Positions 1 to 10,720 of a stretch of DNA of 64,000 nt are shown in pieces (the stretch's first letter is position 1; each line of letters opens with the position of its first letter). The translations under genes were made by a program, and so were the position numbers. The notes under the pieces are model-generated. The model ran no database searches. It had not been told where the DNA came from and saw only the letters and a list, made by a program, of their open reading frames with translations. The stretch comes from Heloderma charlesbogerti. Its lineage: Eukaryota > Chordata > Lepidosauria > Squamata > Helodermatidae. Location: the NCBI GenBank assembly GCA_026122225.1, contig JANEZZ010001856.1, positions 2,501 through 66,500 on the forward strand, read 5' to 3'.

Positions 1-129
1 GTCTATTCTACATAAACATTTACGTAGACTATGGCGAAAATAAGGGGAACGTAAATAGCGTAGCGTCTACGCTATTTGCGTTCCCCTTATTTTCGCCGTA
101 GTCTACGTAAATGTTTACGTAGGTTAGAC
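1..129. repeat. Near-perfect palindrome touching the window edge
   Basis: Bases 1-63 pair with 67-129 around a 3-base centre (64-66). I count only about six mismatches, and most of them are CpG versus TpG/CpA differences, as expected from methylation decay. The arm contains the sub-motif ACGTAAA...TTTACGT, itself a small palindrome. The symmetry runs to base 1, so the element may continue to the left. No reading frame. This resembles a foldback or MITE-type element; the family is not recognised. Confidence 0.85.
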
Positions 130-146
130 GTGCCAAAATAAGGAAC

Positions 147-180
147 GCAAATGGCGGCGCCCATGGGCGCCGCCATTTGC
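147..180. repeat. Perfect 34-bp GC-rich palindrome
   Basis: The 17-bp arms 147-163 and 164-180 are exactly reverse complementary with no spacer, centred on CCATGG. It lies directly downstream of the first palindrome, so it is probably part of the same compound element. Confidence 0.9.
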
Positions 181-212
181 ATATGCGCGGGTTTTTTTTG
201 GTTTTGTTTACT

Positions 213-310
213 CAGCCGTGTTAGGCTACGTAAACATTTCCGTAGCCTACCACGGTGTTTTTTTAAAATCTAGCTGTGATAGGCTACGTAAATCTTTAAG
301 TAGCCTATCA
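213..310. repeat. Two consecutive hairpins sharing the CTACGTAAA motif
   Basis: The first hairpin pairs 213-230 with 241-257. The second pairs 277-287 with 300-310 perfectly. Both loops begin with the GTAAA motif that also occurs in the arms of the 1-129 palindrome. The four occurrences suggest that one ancestral hairpin unit was duplicated and then diverged. Confidence 0.8.
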
Positions 311-342
311 TGTTTTGTTGTTGTTGTTTTTTTTTTACTGGA

Positions 343-525
343 AATGGCGGTGGCGGCAGCCGGTCAGAAGACCGGCTGCTGCTGCCGCCGCCGCCGTAGA
401 GCCGCCGCCACCAGGAGGATTCGCCCAAGGTAAGTCCCGTCCGGGGGGGGCAGACCGTTTTGCCACCAATTTCGGGGGGCCGAATGCGCTGGCATTCGGC
501 CTCCCCGAGATTCGTGGCAAAATTC
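343..525. repeat. GC-rich hairpin pair closing the palindromic cluster
   Basis: One stem pairs 356-365 with 370-379, inside imperfect GCC/GGC triplet repeats. A second stem pairs 458-466 with 514-522 and, inside it, 478-487 with 492-501. An ATG at 343 opens a short Ala/Arg-rich frame that runs into a perfect-looking splice donor (AAG/GTAAGT near 428-435). Low-complexity residues and the palindromic setting make a real exon unlikely. Confidence 0.7.
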
Positions 526-2768
526 TCTGACCAGCCAGCCCTGTCCATAGCCAGCTTCTGTTGCTGACCTGCAGAACTGGTTTCCCACTGAACTTGGAAA
601 GAAATAGGCATGTCTGAAAACAATATGAGAATGTCACAGAAACTGTTCCCTGGAGGTTTGCTCAAACCCCTTTTATGTAGTCTTGCATTCCAAGAAAACG
701 TCCACCCCTGGGCCATGCCTCAGATTTTATTCAGCTGCCTCACCAAAATTGCTTTATGCTAACTTACAACATTCCTGATTAGGAGATAGTCACTGAGGAG
801 TCCATGAAGGGGGCATGTTGCTGCTCTAAGTCTCTTGCTGAACAAATCAGTCCCAACTTTCCTTATACCCATTCTTCTAAAGCCAGTCACATTGCCAAGA
901 GGCTGTTTATGGCACAGACACAGATAGGAAAATGTCAACAATTCCTATACAATCAAAGCGAAAAAAACTACGAATACATGTTCAACTTAAGTTGCTAGAG
1001 TAGGATTCACACGCTCACATTTTGATAAGGTGAGGAACAGCAAGCCCCTAAGAATGGGCAGATTTTGGAGGGACATTTTCTCATAGCTACCCAAGCCTTT
1101 CTCAAAGGGATGCTGGGAAAGAAGGGGATTAGCTTGCAGGGTGCTATTCAGAGGGAAGGATGGGCCAATTTAGGATGAAAATTTAGAGGGATGGATGGAC
1201 AATTAAGATAAGGAAAAGTAATGGGGGGGGGTTACGGAAGCTTGTTTGGAGTTGACTGAGCCCTGAACAAGGTGATTTCTAGGCTAAAGAAAAAGGTGGT
1301 AGTTCCTGGGGAAATCTATATATCTTAGCCTTGACATCTGAGTAGGCATGCTTACAAAATACCATATGCAGTTGCATCAGGTTGATTTTGCAGAGGATGT
1401 TGTGTATCAAAAACAGATTTGCAAAAGGGGGCTTTTGCATCACAGGGTGCTTCCAGAATGCAGTGACCTGTGCTTTAGGTACTTCAAGTAAGTTACATAA
1501 TGCAGGCTGCCAATCTTTGAATGTTTAGCAACCCAAAGCTGACTCGAAGAATGATTGATCAACCCTATTTACTTTCTCAAGAATCAAGCACAACTTCATA
1601 AAAATGAAAGGTGCGTTATGAGTTTGTAATTTGCAAAAGTAAAACAAAAGCACAGATACCCCTGAAAGTCTGTTCTGTGGTATTTCCTCCATAAGCTCTG
1701 GGTTACACTGAATATAAACAATTTTACCATTTGTGTTTTAAGCTTGCCTAATTCTACCAGATTTCCTCCACTATATGTGCTGTCGACTACAATTTTCCTC
1801 TAATTTGAGCACTAGTCACCAGCAAGAACTATGTCTAGCGTCAGCATAAGACAAAGGAAACCAGAAGTAGAGAGCATACAGTAACACTGTCAGTAAAAGT
1901 ACTGAAATGCTTTGCAACTCTGGATATAGTTCTGGTTCATGAGGCAATCTTTTCTGGAGATTTTCTAATAGATTTCTCTTGAATGCTAATAGTGAAGCAA
2001 TGATTTGAAAACTATTCCACCTTAACGTTCAACTTTGTTGCAAAGAGGTTGTCAGCAAAAAAATGCAAGATGTTAAGGGTGGCTCATGCAGTCACTTTAC
2101 CTTACATGAGCGCAGAGCTGTTCTTGGTAACATGCTTGGCTGGCAAAATGCTGAAGTCAACTGGTTGGCAGCAATTTCTGTGGTAGCAGCAGTGCTTTTT
2201 CAGAGGCTGCAGGCACAGGCCAGGCATTTCCAGTCGAACCGTGTGGCTTGGACGTAACACTTCCGCTGCAGTGGTGATGTGTGTGTATGGGAGATGCTTT
2301 ACCCTGTGCTAGTATTTGCAAGGGATGAATGGAAACTGCCCTGCTGGCTTTCTAAAATGACCACAGGAGTGTCCTGGGAAGGAAAAGTGCTACCTTCGTT
2401 TCCCCAGGACACTTCTGGTTGGGCACCACAGCACCCAGCCAGGACCATGGGCAAGGGTGTGGCCTTAAAAGATCCAGGCCCCACAGGACACACCTGCATA
2501 CAATGTGGATATAGTAATGTGTGTGTCTGTACATACAGGCACACACACACACACAGATGTATTAAAGACAGCCAATTAGTTCCTCATCACCTCAAATAAA
2601 ATAAGTTATTCGATTAATTTGCACCCCATCCCCAGATCATCCCAAATCTGTTGTTCTTCAGTTACACTTAATTTGTACTGACTATGAACAGGTGTGAAAA
2701 AATGCCCCCAAAGTGTGGCTGGTAGGTTTAAAAAAACAACTGTGCTCTTCCCCTGAAAATCACCCCCT
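526..2768. other. Non-coding stretch beyond CYS1
   Basis: No conserved reading frame, RNA gene or complete transposon was recognised here. There are short CA/TG runs at 2276-2290 and 2535-2556. A TTTATT at about 726 could be a minus-strand AATAAA, but it is nearly 3 kb past the CYS1 stop. No AATAAA was noticed close to that stop, so the CYS1 3' end is unresolved. Confidence 0.5.
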
Positions 2769-2854
2769 TGCATGGCAATTAAGCTTAGGAGGAAAAAAAT
2801 AAACCTTCCATTGACACGAGTGGAAGTTTGTTTGCTAAGCTTAATTGCCATGCA
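2769..2854. repeat. Hairpin with perfect 19-bp arms
   Basis: The arms 2769-2787 and 2836-2854 are exact reverse complements (core AAGCTTA / TAAGCTT) around a 48-bp loop. It lies about 0.8 kb beyond the CYS1 stop codon and could fall in its 3' UTR. Likely a small foldback element. Confidence 0.8.
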
Positions 2855-3636
2855 GGGAGGTGATGGAGGCGGGGGTTGCAGAAATGAGGAGGGGAAGATT
2901 AGCCCTTGCCTCCCCAGCTACAACCTACCCTTGCTCCCCCCACCACAGGAAGAAAAATGCTTCCATTAGTATCAATGGATCCTCAAGGTTCTGGTGCTCT
3001 GGGAAATGTGGAACATAAGAGTCAGCTCTTCGCTAGGGCACAGGTTTGAGTAATCCCCGGCTGATTCATCATATTAATGAGGGAGAACTGGCAACTACAG
3101 AGAGGGAGATGTCTGCTGGGCATATATGCTTTAACATGCTGGTTAGGGCTTGTACTTGAAAAGATCAACACTGACCTTTCTTAGGAAAGTTAATGCAAAA
3201 TGCTGACAGTCCAAAGTAAGCATTCAAGTCCTTTACTGCACTTCTCCTAAGACTTCGAGGACCAAGGCAATAGTTCTTCCACAACTGAACATCTCGAACT
3301 TTAAGATACCAGGAAAGTGTGACAGTCCTATATGCCTGCTTTGAAGTCGATTTTCCAAAATGAACTTAGTGAGTTCCCATTCCCACCACCCCTACTGGTA
3401 CTATTCTGACTGAATAACTGAGAGTTCAGGTGCATTTCTTGTGTCAGCCTGTTTCAGAGAAGGAGGATACCATCAGCATCTTGGGTGGCGGCATTCCTTC
3501 TTCTTCAGTGTTGTCTTCCCTCCTCTGCCTCCGTCTGCCTGCCATGTAAACATCTTTCTGAGAAATACTGCAGTTTAACTAACTTTCCCCACAGTGAACT
3601 TCTTCAGTTGTCATGTCAGGAGAGCCATGACCAGTT

Positions 3637-3733
3637 TCAGCGACAGTACTCCTGCTCAATTGTAGCCATCAGTTCCTCTTCAGAGTAATCGTAGGATATC
3701 TTGGCCTGCCTCTCAGGCTTCTTGAGCGGGAGC
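3637..3733 (-). CDS. CYS1: CYS1 coding exon 3 (C-terminus)
   Basis: The acceptor CTGCAG precedes 3733 and the stop TGA is at 3639-3637. It encodes the most conserved part of cystin, including ISYDYSEEEL and the terminal EYCR. This identifies the gene most securely. Confidence 0.93.
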
Positions 3734-6700
3734 CTGCAGGTTAATGCAAGGAAGCATAATCAATACAAAAAGAACCAAATTAAAAGGAAGTCCAATTCTC
3801 CCCCCACTGCTTGCAAAATGTTCCCCTGCCCCTCTATTTCTCTTTTAAATAGCTCATACATCTAATCCCTACACTGCTTTTTAAGAGATGTATTCAAAAT
3901 TATGTATATACCACATTTCAGTTTTGAATAAAATTGAGTCCAGATGACAGGGGGCACTGTCTGAATGGGAAATTTGGTGGCGTGGGGGAGCACACAGAGA
4001 GCCAGTGTGGTGTAGTGGTTAGAGTGCTGGACTGGGACTTGGGAGATCTGGGTTCTAGTTCCCACTGGGTCATGAAGCTCACTGGGTCACTTTGGGACAG
4101 TCACTGACTTTCACCTTCCTCACAGGGTTGTTGTGAGGATAAAATGGAGAGGAGGGAGAGGTTCATGTAGGCCACCTTGGATCCCTTGCAAGAGGTGGGC
4201 TATAAATGTAATAAATGAATGAATAAATAAACGAATGCATAGGCTCTCTGAGACCTGCGCAGAATGAGGGAGATGCACATGTTTATTGTAGGGACAACAC
4301 CACCAAGGACAGGGAATAATTGTTCTGGAGAATAAAACCATTAAATACCATGCTAAAACTAAACTGGAGAAGGAACTTGTTCAATTAAACGTCGGTAAAG
4401 CTGTATATTTTGATAAGTGTGCTCCCCTAGCAAGAGAAGCAGAACTGCACTGTGTGTGTATGTACGTGTTTATTTGATTTATATCCCACCCTTCCACAAA
4501 GACCTCGATGCAATTCTAGACCTTCCCCTTTCCATTCTAAAAGCAAAAGGAAGGAAGGTTACACTACACATCAGACTGATAAAAATGGCAAAGCCACTGG
4601 GTGCAATAAAAATGTATTATCGAACTGATGTCCAAATTTCCCAACACGTTGAGTGTTCTTCCTCAGGGAAAACCACTCAATATCTAAATCACGCCCCCTG
4701 GAAGTATTGGACTACAACTCCCACTATCCACAACCAGCTGGTTGGGGATGGTGGGAGTTGTAGTCCAATACTTCCGGGGGGCCCCCCTGCCAGCTTGGGG
4801 ATGGCTTATCTAAATTTAGACAGCAATGTTCTTATGAAATACAACCTCCACTCAGAGTATATGGACTTGTCCAACAATTGTACAACTGTACAGAACAACA
4901 GCATTCCAGTCATGTTGAGTGGTCATTAAGATGCTCTCTCTAAGAAACTTCCCCACTATGCTGTGAAAAACATTACCACCACACTATGTTAAACAACAGG
5001 TGATTGTATGGGAATGAAAGTTGTGCCTGCTTTTGCAAAGCGGAGTAGCAAGGTTTTAGCCACTGCTGAAGTTACTATCATTTGAATTAAGGTAACTTAC
5101 TGGTTGGCAAAGTTATTGCTCTCTTGCGTGGATCCTGCTAAAAAGACCTGGAAAATGAATGAACATGACAGCATTTAGTACTTTGTTGGAGATTGACCCA
5201 GTAGTAAAATGCATAATTGTGTAATCACTTTATCTAAGTTCAGTAAAAGCAAAAACGATTTTTAACTGGGGAGCGCCAAGGCTACTGACATCCCTGTAAC
5301 GGAGAATTTCAGCTGCCGGGATCAGGAAAGCCAGGGTATCTCTACACCAGCCAAAAATCCTGCATTTAAAATGGGGCTTTCTGCTTCCAAATACAGGATC
5401 ACTACAACTCCATTTTTCACCCGTTTCCTTTCTCCCCACCCCCTTCCCCCTCCTTCCTCCCCATATCTGAGTCTTCCATGAACTTTCATTGATCTCGCTC
5501 CTCTTCTTGCCGCTTTTACTCTTTTCACAAGCTTTTCACGGAGGAAACTCAAGTGGCACACAACAGGGTAATTTGATAGCTCATTATCTGCATTCTATTT
5601 AAAAATGGAACATAGGGCATTTAGTGCAGGAGATACCCTGGAGGTTCACGACGACATGTAAAGAGCCCACAGACTTCCATGAAGGAGCCATCTCAATCGC
5701 AGGATAAAAGCTCCATGTGAAGAAAGCCCCGGTGTAAATATGTGTGCAGATTTCCTCATTTTAAGACTTGTGTGTCTGTGGGTTGCAGTATGCCTATCTG
5801 CATCAGTTGCTGGGGAACACGAGTAGGAGGGGAACGCTGTTGTGCTCAGGTCCTGCTTTTGTGCTTCCTACTGAGGCATCTGGTTGGCCACTGCGCAAAC
5901 AGAATGATGGAATATATAGGCCTTTAGCCTGATCCAGCAGGACTCTTCCTACATGGTGTGTGATGCAGTGTGTGTGTGTGTGTGTGTGTGTTTACTGAAA
6001 CAAACTAGAAGAATGTTGTTGAAGAAAATGCACTATTTATTTTACTGTTAATTAATTCTATTTTGAGAAAGAAAAGGTAGCACAGTAATCAGAAGTTATG
6101 CGCATATTATCACAAATGGAAGGGCAAGTATTACGGGAAGATGGCCACACACAGAGATGGCATAAAGCTTGTTCTCTCTTAATCATGGCTAAGCACTTTG
6201 GAGCAGGTTGCTTCCCTGCAATCTCTCTCCTCTCCAGGGCAAATTCCCTTCCCTGCTTAACTCCAGTTAAGGACCAAGGTAGACAAGATGGCAGTACAAC
6301 CCAACATGGGCTGTGTCAAATCCCTATAAAACCACAGGTGGTTAAATACAGCACAAGTAGCGATATATGGATTGTGTACAATCCGCTCTGTCTGTGTTTC
6401 GCAGGTTGTCACATGCCTTTCGTTCCATTGGCCACCCATCAACGGAATTGGAATTTTTAGTTTCTGAATTTGCGCAAATTCCCACAATTTGCAAATCCCC
6501 CCCCCAATGTGTATTTTCACACTTTCGTCTAGTGGGGAAATATGCATTTTTGTCCGGTTTTTAAATTTATTTTTGTGTATTCTACAACGAAATTTAAGCA
6601 AAATTCATGAAAGTTAGAAAAATGGTCTACAAGTCTGCAGAATTTGCCCAACAGGTGAAAATCCTATCCGCTGCAGGATCCACGGGTCAGATTAATGAAA

Positions 6701-9700
6701 ACCGAACTCATTTGGTTCTATTGCAGATTTCCCTGACTTCCCTAAACACGAGAGGGTAGGAGGGTGCCGAACCCTTTCCGTGCCTGGGCTTCCTCCCTAG
6801 AACAGCTTCTCCCCAACTGTTTTTTCTCCAATTTGGTCTCAGAGTCCCACCAGGAGAAAAACAGCTGGAGATAAGTGCTTTTGGATTAGGGGACAGCATG
6901 GGTTGGGAAAGGGGTCAACAGCCCCTGCTACTTGCAGCTAATGCATTTTATATCAACACCCCCCTTACTTTATAGGCCATGCTGGCTGGGAATTATGGGA
7001 GTTGTAATCTCAACATATCTGGAGGGTGTCAGGTTGGGGGAGGCTATTATAGGGTGCCACCAGCAGAACCAATTCTCCTGCTGTTGCATTCATTTTAGCC
7101 CTATCAGAGCCAGCTGACCCAATCTTCATTGGGAATAATGCTCACCAGGTTCCCCAGGATTTGAAACAAGGGTTGGCTTTTGTTAACAAACCATGGTTGT
7201 AGGAAACCTAGGTTAGCATTCATGGATTGGTTTGTGCTCATGTGTTCTTTAACCACAAAAAAGGCGGGGGGTGAATTTGCTGTGGAGCACTCTTGTGGCT
7301 CATTTCTGATCTCTTAGCCATGACTAAATGAGAGCCAGTGTTACATCTCTGTTGTATTCATGCACAATTAATTAACTGTGCACTGTCCCTTATGTACAAA
7401 CCAACACCCAGGTTCCCCTCCTATCTTTCTCCTGTTGGCCCAGGACAGGTGTAGGTAACCTGGTACCCTCCAGATGTTTTGGACTTCAACCCCCATAACC
7501 CCTGGCCATTGGCCATGCTCACTGGGACTTATGGGAGGTGTAGACCAAAACATCCAGCTGGCACCGGGCTGCCACCCCCTGGCTTAGGAGTTATGCGGTG
7601 GCAGGCCTGTGTTTTAGAGCCCTGCTGGAGATACAGTCATATACAGAAGTTAATAAACCTGTTTCATTACCAGTACCTGAGAGGAGAGCCTGACTGAGAA
7701 GACCTTCTCCACTCTGTGTGTGATGTAATTTCCCCATAATGCTTGTCTTCCTATTTTGTGTGAATATGCATTCTTAACCACAGTGAACAGAGACGTAATA
7801 TTACATCTGTGCCAGCCAGTGGTGTCAGGGCTCACAGGGACACACAGTGCCAGCACCTTTTTATTAGCAGGAAGCTGATGGCATCTGCCACCCCCCAATC
7901 AGAACCCCCATTGCCTCTGAGTTTAGCTGCAATCTTCACAGTAAGGTGTGTGTGCGGGGGGGGGGGGAATGAATTTTCCCAGCAACAGTATAGTTTTCTG
8001 TTGTAATGCAACGTATTTTGGGTGGCTTGGTCTTGAATGGACAATTAAGGCCCATTAGCTTTGCAAAAGACCTACTCCTGGTGGAGATGAAAACTGCTAG
8101 AACTGGTTTTTTGATATGGATTGACAGAGCAGCCTGAATTTTTGGACTCTCCTTGGAGACATGGCAATTATGACTGTCACAATGAGCTGAACTTCAAAAT
8201 CTACTGCTATACCACTGGTGCTGGCCCATGTATGCACAATCTGAGTCTCAGAGCACAGTGATCCTGTTACAGAGCTTCCATCTATTTCATTAGGACTTGT
8301 GAAGAAGAGTTCCTCAGTGCATCATGCCTTTTAAAAATGTCTTCATACAAAACCACAAAACATCCAGGTTTCTTGTACACAATATACAAAACTTGAGTAA
8401 GAAGGCAGCCACAAGGTGGCACTGTTTCACAAAGGCTTAGTAAAAACAAAAAGTACCTTTTCCCATAAAACCAGAATTTAGAGGCAAATTAAACGTTATC
8501 ACAGCCTGTTTTGTAAATAAAATCTGTCCAAAGTTCATTCTCATCATTTGCTGATGGATAACATTTACTTTGGCTGGTTGGTAAATGTCCCAGATAAGCT
8601 TCTTGAGACTGAAATATTTCCCCTGCCTAGTGAAAGCAAAGCATGGTTGTAGCACCCCAAATGCAGTGCTAACACAGGCTTGTAAATAGCCATGAGTCTG
8701 GTCCCCTGTGATGAGTTAGAATTGTCTCCAGGTGACCAGGCGCAGAACTGAAAAAGGTATTTCTTTTTTCCTTTTTCTTTCAGGCCCATGTATCACGAAT
8801 GATGTGTGTGAATAAGCAGACCAGTAAAAAGTGTTTTTGAGCTAGTAATTTTGTAGGAGTTGTCTTGGTCTGTTATTTTAACTGTTTCACATTTATTTTA
8901 ATTGTCCTTTTTAGAGTTGGCTTTATGCTGTAAACCACCTTGTGGGTCCCAGGCTGAAAGACAGAAATAAAAATGCTCTAAATAAATATAAGGGAAATCC
9001 CTCAGACGCTGAACAAATTTCATTCAGTCCTACCCTGCTTTTCGTTTCAAATGTATTTATTTGTTTACTTTTCTAGAAGGCGCTCAGGGACTCACAAAAG
9101 AGGAAGTGTGTGTGTATGTGTGTGTGTTGTTTGTTAGAAAGGTAACACACATTGTTACTGGGTTGCATCCAATTAGTGTCCCCATCACTGACAGAAGGCT
9201 CTTTGATCCAGTGGAGGCTTCCATCAGCAATACGGGAGGAAGACTATTTTTGGTGACTCCCCAAATATGCTCGAGAGTTGGGGCCCTTTGAAATAGGGTA
9301 GGAGGTGGAGGTGGTTTGGGAGTGGCATGAGGGAGTGGGAATCCCCCAAAATCCCCTCCCTCCACACTCTGCTGACAGAAGGCTCCGCTGGATCAAAGAG
9401 CCTTCTGGCACAAGAGGGGCACCAATGTGACACAAGCCCTTATTTGTTATCTCCACTCTGAAAACAGAAAATGTTGTGCAGGCTAATAAGGGCCTACAAC
9501 CCCCTTCTCCAACCCGGCGTCCTCCGGCTGTGTTCGATTACAATTCCCATCATCCAAGGCACCAGCGGCCCCGCTGGCTGGTGACAGGGCTGCTGACCAA
9601 CAAATCTGGAGGGCACCAGGCTGGGCTACAATATCGCCGGGCGTTAAGTCCCAACTCTGTCTTCAACTGAATCATCCGGAGGCAGGCCAGTTGCCACCAC

Positions 9701-10545
9701 CGACTGCAGCGAGCCCCGCGACATCACGCCTGTGTCGCGCCCCTGGCGGCGCGCCGCAGGGCTGCGCTGTGACTGCGCACGACTTCGCCGGGGCAAAGCC
9801 TGGGAGCCGCGGCCGGCACGCAGGCGCGTGGGCTGCGCGCCTGCTGGCAGCAGAGCTTCGCCTGGGGGACGAGCCCCGCCATCTGGCGCGAGCCGCAGAG
9901 CTCAGGCCCGGAGCAAGAACGACGCGCCCCGGCGCAGATGGCATGGCTGCCTGGGGCACGCTGGGAGTTGCGGGGCTGCTTTCTGTCCACACATGCGCCG
10001 CATTACGCCCCGGGCCTTCCAGGCGGGTTTTTCGGCGCTGTCCTCCTCCGCCTTCCCAGAAGCAGCGAAGCCCGCGCGCCGCCGGAGGAGGCCCGCGTCT
10101 CGGCCCGAACGCGCGTCTGCTCCGCCCGGCGGCGCCTCCCCCCAGCCCGCGCCGCCGCTCCGTTTACCTGCGGCGGGTCCCGGCGGGTCCCGTCCTCGTC
10201 CTCCGCGCGGCCCCCTGCCGGACAGGGGCAGAAGTCTCCGGCGTCGAGGCGCCGAGGGCGGCGGCGAGGCAGCTCCAGGCGCCCGTCGTCGCACTCCTCC
10301 AGCATCTGGTCCAGGAGCTCCGAGTCCGAGTCGGGCTCCCCGAGCGACGGCGAAGTGTGGTGCGCGGGCGCCTGGCGGCTGCTGCAGCGCCTGGCCCCGA
10401 CGGCCGCCGCCGCCTCTTCTGCCTGGCCCTGGCCCTGGCCGGCGGGGGCGCTGCTGCTCCCGCTGCCCCGTGCAGGGCCTCTCCAGCGCCCGGCCGCCGG
10501 GCTGCGGCTGCGCGCCTTCCCCGCCCTGCTGCTGCCGGTGCCCAT
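3637..10545 (-). CDS. CYS1: Cystin-1, three coding exons, 173 aa
   Basis: CDS is complement(join(3637..3733,5101..5147,10168..10545)), 522 nt. Cystin is a lipid-anchored protein of the primary cilium membrane; loss in the mouse (cpk) causes polycystic kidney disease. Seen here: an N-terminal MGTGSSR context with Gly2 suited to N-myristoylation, a nearby basic stretch (KARSRS), low-complexity Gly/Ala/Arg sequence, an acidic/leucine patch around residues 72-86 (SDSELLDQMLEE), and a conserved tail with KKPER near 146-150, ISYDYSEEEL at 154-163 and a final EYCR. Phases are 0 at intron 1 and 2 at intron 2. Human cystin is 158 aa, so this copy is longer, mainly in exon 1. The AxEGG ciliary motif described for mouse cystin is not obvious. 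The ATG sits in a strong Kozak context (GCCACGATGG). The divergent neighbour RRM2 supports the identity. Confidence 0.93.
3999..4230 (+). mobile_element. tRNA-derived SINE with L2-like tail, in CYS1 intron 2
   Basis: The head has tRNA-like promoter boxes (GTGTAGTGGTTAGAGTG, then GGTTCTAGT). The body includes the CACAGGGTTGTTGTGAGG segment, and the tail reads ataaatgtaataaat(gaat)n. A second copy is at 46391-46622. The tail resembles the end of the L2/CR1-type LINE near 41800, suggesting that LINE machinery mobilised it. Confidence 0.85.
4693..4778. repeat. Foldback copy of the ACAACTCCC palindromic family
   Basis: The two arms are almost perfectly complementary, from GGAAGTATTGGACTACAACT inward to its mirror ending in CCAATACTTCC. 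It lies in CYS1 intron 2. The same core (GGACTACAACTCCCA) recurs throughout the window. Confidence 0.85.
5101..5147 (-). CDS. CYS1: CYS1 coding exon 2 (47 nt)
   Basis: The acceptor TTTTCCAG lies just 5' of 5147 and the donor CCA/GTAAGT follows 5101. The exon encodes 15 whole codons plus two bases of a Gln codon completed by exon 3. It is short and would be missed by ORF length filters. It is supported by exact phase agreement on both sides. Confidence 0.88.
5332..5642. mobile_element. Small TIR element in CYS1 intron 1
   Basis: Left end CCAGGGTATCTC (about 5332) and right end GAGATACCCTGG (about 5630-5642) are inverted. The left part continues with TACACCAGCC and a segment repeated in inverted orientation at 39518-39595, so both belong to one family. 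No clear target-site duplication was found. Confidence 0.6.
5795..5960 (+). repeat. Old SINE/CR1-type repeat fragment
   Basis: It contains the GGTTGGCCACTG...GATCCAGCAGG segment, which is found again at 53215-53315 and resembles the 29624 repeat. A (TG)n run follows at 5968-5991. Confidence 0.55.
5968..5991. repeat. (TG)n microsatellite
   Basis: About 12 uninterrupted TG units in CYS1 intron 1. Confidence 0.95.
6405..6700. mobile_element. Diverged relative of the 23598 hAT-type element
   Basis: Read in reverse, it follows the 23598-23997 element: a CTTTC(A/G)TTCCATTG block, a block of short TTTGCAAAT-type motifs, a poly-C run, and a GGGGAAA...TGCATTTTTG block in the same order. Ends are not resolvable. 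Confidence 0.55.
6972..7052. repeat. Half copy of the ACAACTCCC palindromic family
   Basis: Contains GCTGGCTGGGAATTATGGGA, GTTGTAATC and CTGGAGGGTGTCAGGTTGGG, which is the 3' arm of the foldback family without its partner arm. Confidence 0.65.
7448..7582. repeat. Foldback repeat, ACAACTCCC family
   Basis: Arms ACCCTCCAGATGTTTTGGAC and GACCAAAACATCCAGCTGG are inverted around a GGCCATTGGCCATGC centre. Confidence 0.75.
8409..8422 (+). promoter_or_regulatory. Candidate CTCF motif
   Basis: CCACAAGGTGGCAC matches the core of the vertebrate CTCF consensus. It is in CYS1 intron 1. A motif match alone does not show occupancy. Confidence 0.4.
8868..8992 (+). mobile_element. LINE 3'-end fragment
   Basis: TGCTGTAAACCACCTTGTGG followed by an AAATAAATATAA tail is typical of the 3' termini of L2/CR1-type LINEs in this window (compare 25130-25190 and 63000-63055). 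Confidence 0.55.
9189..9405. repeat. Hairpin with 18-bp arms
   Basis: GAAGGCTCTTTGATCCAG (from 9195) and its reverse complement (9388-9405) flank a purine-rich interior. The preceding CTGACA is also repeated near the second arm. It is a small foldback unit in CYS1 intron 1. Confidence 0.7.
9497..9634. repeat. Foldback repeat next to the CYS1 CpG island
   Basis: It contains ATTACAATTCCCATCAT and CTGGAGGGCACCAGGCTGGG from the ACAACTCCC family. It is CpG-richer than other copies, perhaps because it adjoins the island. Confidence 0.6.
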
Positions 10546-10720
10546 CGTGGCGGCGGCACTCACCCACCCCGGGCCGGGCGGACAGGGCAGCTGCTGCAGT
10601 TGCCCGCGGCCGCGCCCTATTCCTATCCCTCTGGTTCTGATTCTAGAGCCCAACTGTTGCGGCAGTGGCAGAAGAAGGTGGGATCGATCCTCGGTTCCGC
10701 GCCTCTGCCTTGTTTTCCCT
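9690..10720 (-). promoter_or_regulatory. CYS1 CpG-island promoter region
   Basis: This roughly 1-kb block is strongly GC-rich and full of CpG, in contrast to AT-rich flanks on both sides, and it contains CYS1 exon 1. No TATA box is evident upstream of the ATG (10546-10720). A broad, TATA-less, CpG-island start is the simplest reading. The many long frames in this block on both strands are products of GC richness. Confidence 0.75.
10168..10545 (-). CDS. CYS1: CYS1 coding exon 1 (residues 1-126)
   Basis: Starts at the ATG 10545-10543 and ends in CAG followed by the donor GTAAAC (10167-10162). It lies in a CpG island. An upstream in-frame ATG at 10653 also exists, but it would bury the myristoylation glycine, so the internal ATG is preferred. 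Confidence 0.93.
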
